A stretch of 64,000 bases of DNA from Streptomyces sp. NRRL F-6676 (GTDB lineage: Bacteria; Actinomycetota; Actinomycetes; Streptomycetales; Streptomycetaceae). Where the stretch lies: contig NZ_JOHS01000010.1 in NCBI RefSeq assembly GCF_000725625.1, positions 62,001 through 126,000 on the forward strand. Reading direction: 5' to 3'. Both the position numbers and the translations under genes were made by a program. The notes under the pieces were generated by a model. That model worked only from the letters and a program-made list of their open reading frames with translations, did not search any database and had not been told where the DNA came from. The first letter of the stretch is position 1. Every line of letters begins with the position of its first letter. Positions 62,886-64,000 of this stretch are shown here, one piece after another.

Positions 62886-63887
62886 TCACGGCCACGGGTT
62901 CAGCCCCTCCGCCCGCCGCTGGGCGAACCCCGGCGTCGGGTCCAGGTACACCCGGCTCACGGAGGGGACCGCCGCCCGCAGCCGCTGCTCCGCCTGCTCG
63001 CACGCCCATTCGATCTGGGCCGCCGTCGACACGTCCCGGAAGTCGACCTTCGCCGCCACCAGCGCCTCCTTCGGCCCCTGCACCAGCGTCGTCAGCTCCA
63101 GTACGGCCTCGATGTGCTCCACCGCCACCAGCTCCGCCCGGATCCGCTCCCGCACGGACCGCGGCAGCGGACGCCCGATCAGCAGTTCGGCGTTGGACCG
63201 GCCGAGCACCCAGGCGACGTACAGCAGCAGCGCGCCGATGCACAGCGAGGCGACGCCGTCCCACACCCCGGAGCCGGTGAGCTGCCCGCCCAGCAGGCCG
63301 CCCGCCGCGAGCAGCAGGCCGATCAGGGCCGCCGAGTCCTCCATGACCACCGCCTTGACCGCGGTGTCGCTGGTGCGCCGCAGATAGCGCCCGAAGGGGA
63401 CCCTCAGCCTGGCCGCCTCCCCGCGCGCCTGGCGCACCGCCGTGCGCAGCGAGAAGCCCTCCAGGACGAAGGCGACGGCGAGCACGATGTACGAGGCCAG
63501 CGGGTCGCCCAGTTCCTCGCCCGACGTCAGGGTGTGGATGCCGTCGTACAGGGAGAAGACCGCGCCGCCGACGAACGTGGCGACGGCGGCGAGCAGGGCC
63601 CAGATGTAGCGCTCGGGGCCGTAGCCGAGCGGATGTTCCTCGTCGGCGGGTTTCGCGCTGCGTTTGAGCGCGGTGAGCAGCAGTACCTCGGTGACGGTGT
63701 CGGCGACCGAGTGCGCGGCCTCCGACAGCATCGCGCTGGAGCCGCTGATCAGCCCCGCGACGGCCTTGGCCACCGCGATGCCGAGATTGGCGAGGGCGGC
63801 GACGACCACCGTGAAGGTGCTCTCGCCGCCGCCGTCCTGTTGGCCGGTGTCCTCAGCCGGTTCCGGTTCCGTGTCCGTGTGCGCCAT
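62886..63887 (-). CDS. Cation diffusion facilitator (CDF) family transporter
   Basis: 333 residues. About six membrane helices; the CDF metal-site pattern HxxxD is seen in SEAAHSVADTVTEVLLL and the second site in KAVVMEDSAALIGLLLAAGG (ExxxA-type). C-terminal cytoplasmic domain ~220-310 with AELVAVEHIEAVLELTTLVQGPKEALVAAKVDF. Proton-coupled export of zinc, iron or cobalt is typical; metal not decidable. Probably transcribed after the thioesterase gene on the same strand (5-bp gap). Confidence 0.92.
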   Translation of the reverse strand: MAHTDTEPEPAEDTGQQDGGGESTFTVVVAALANLGIAVAKAVAGLISGSSAMLSEAAHSVADTVTEVLLLTALKRSAKPADEEHPLGYGPERYIWALLAAVATFVGGAVFSLYDGIHTLTSGEELGDPLASYIVLAVAFVLEGFSLRTAVRQARGEAARLRVPFGRYLRRTSDTAVKAVVMEDSAALIGLLLAAGGLLGGQLTGSGVWDGVASLCIGALLLYVAWVLGRSNAELLIGRPLPRSVRERIRAELVAVEHIEAVLELTTLVQGPKEALVAAKVDFRDVSTAAQIEWACEQAEQRLRAAVPSVSRVYLDPTPGFAQRRAEGLNPWP

Positions 63888-63892
63888 GCATG

Positions 63893-64000
63893 TCAGTGTT
63901 CCCGCGGAACGCGGACCACGCCTTCCTGGATCACCGATATCGCCAGACTGCCGTCCTGGGTGTGGATGCGGGCCTGGCCGAGACCGCGGCCCCCGGAGGC
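63893..64000 (-). CDS. Acyl-CoA thioesterase (TesB-like), 3' end
   Basis: Only the last 35 residues and the stop lie inside the window: GGRGLGQARIHTQDGSLAISVIQEGVVR, then VPREH. This is the conserved C-terminal strand of acyl-CoA thioesterase II. The 5' end lies beyond position 64000. Stop is 5 bp before the CDF start. Confidence 0.8.
   Translation of the reverse strand, partial: ASGGRGLGQARIHTQDGSLAISVIQEGVVRVPREH

Overview
The window is a 64 kb piece of a Streptomyces chromosome. Evidence is the very high G+C with strong third-position bias, GTG/TTG starts with GGAGG-type ribosome sites, many GTGA/ATGA stop-start overlaps, and lineage markers: an adpA-ornA pair with a TTA codon in adpA, a cslA-glxA pair, cebEFG-bglC and a desE-like iron-siderophore receptor. 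From memory, the gene order follows the Streptomyces coelicolor core interval from about SCO2838 down to about SCO2771. I see no rRNA, CRISPR, prophage or insertion sequence.

Left part (1-31.7 kb): the end of a GH6 endoglucanase, an extended-SDR protein behind tandem operators, then glxA and cslA (tip-localised beta-glucan synthesis). Next come three identical tRNA-Lys(CUU) genes, an SPFH-like membrane protein, an IclR regulator and an ehuBCDA-type ABC importer divergent from a maleate-isomerase/Asp-Glu-racemase-like enzyme. An LLM flavin oxidoreductase, a PAS-GGDEF-EAL protein (CdgA-like) and a secreted M6-like protease follow. A three-gene block (UPF1/Dna2-like helicase, unknown 537-residue protein, Cas4/RecB-like nuclease) leads to a PAP2/IPC-synthase-like membrane enzyme. 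This part ends with a histidine phosphatase, an XRE-TPR regulator, a spermidine-synthase-like protein and a two-component system.

Middle part (31.8-46.5 kb): a glycan-degrading and uptake region. It holds a CBM2-GH18 chitinase, two GH1 beta-glucosidases, the cello-oligosaccharide importer cebEFG (no ATPase gene here) and two LacI regulators. CebR boxes lie at both beta-glucosidase genes and at cebE, so one cellobiose signal probably controls uptake and intracellular cleavage. The 990 bp between cebE and cebF holds an array of about 17 imperfect 23-bp palindromic repeats; I consider it the most unusual structure of the window. A second array of seven 20-23 bp repeats lies between the first GH1 gene and the lacI-type gene.

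Right part (44.7-64 kb): a secreted TAP-like peptidase, tRNA-His, ornA, adpA, a universal stress protein, a YaaH-like membrane protein, a cupin protein, glmS and a desE-like receptor with an iron box. A complete-looking leucine/isovalerate block (liuB-liuD-liuE-liuA with a divergent TetR) follows, then a phosphatase-like protein, a CDF metal exporter and the 3' end of an acyl-CoA thioesterase gene. A family of GC-rich palindromic elements recurs in many of the intergenic gaps.
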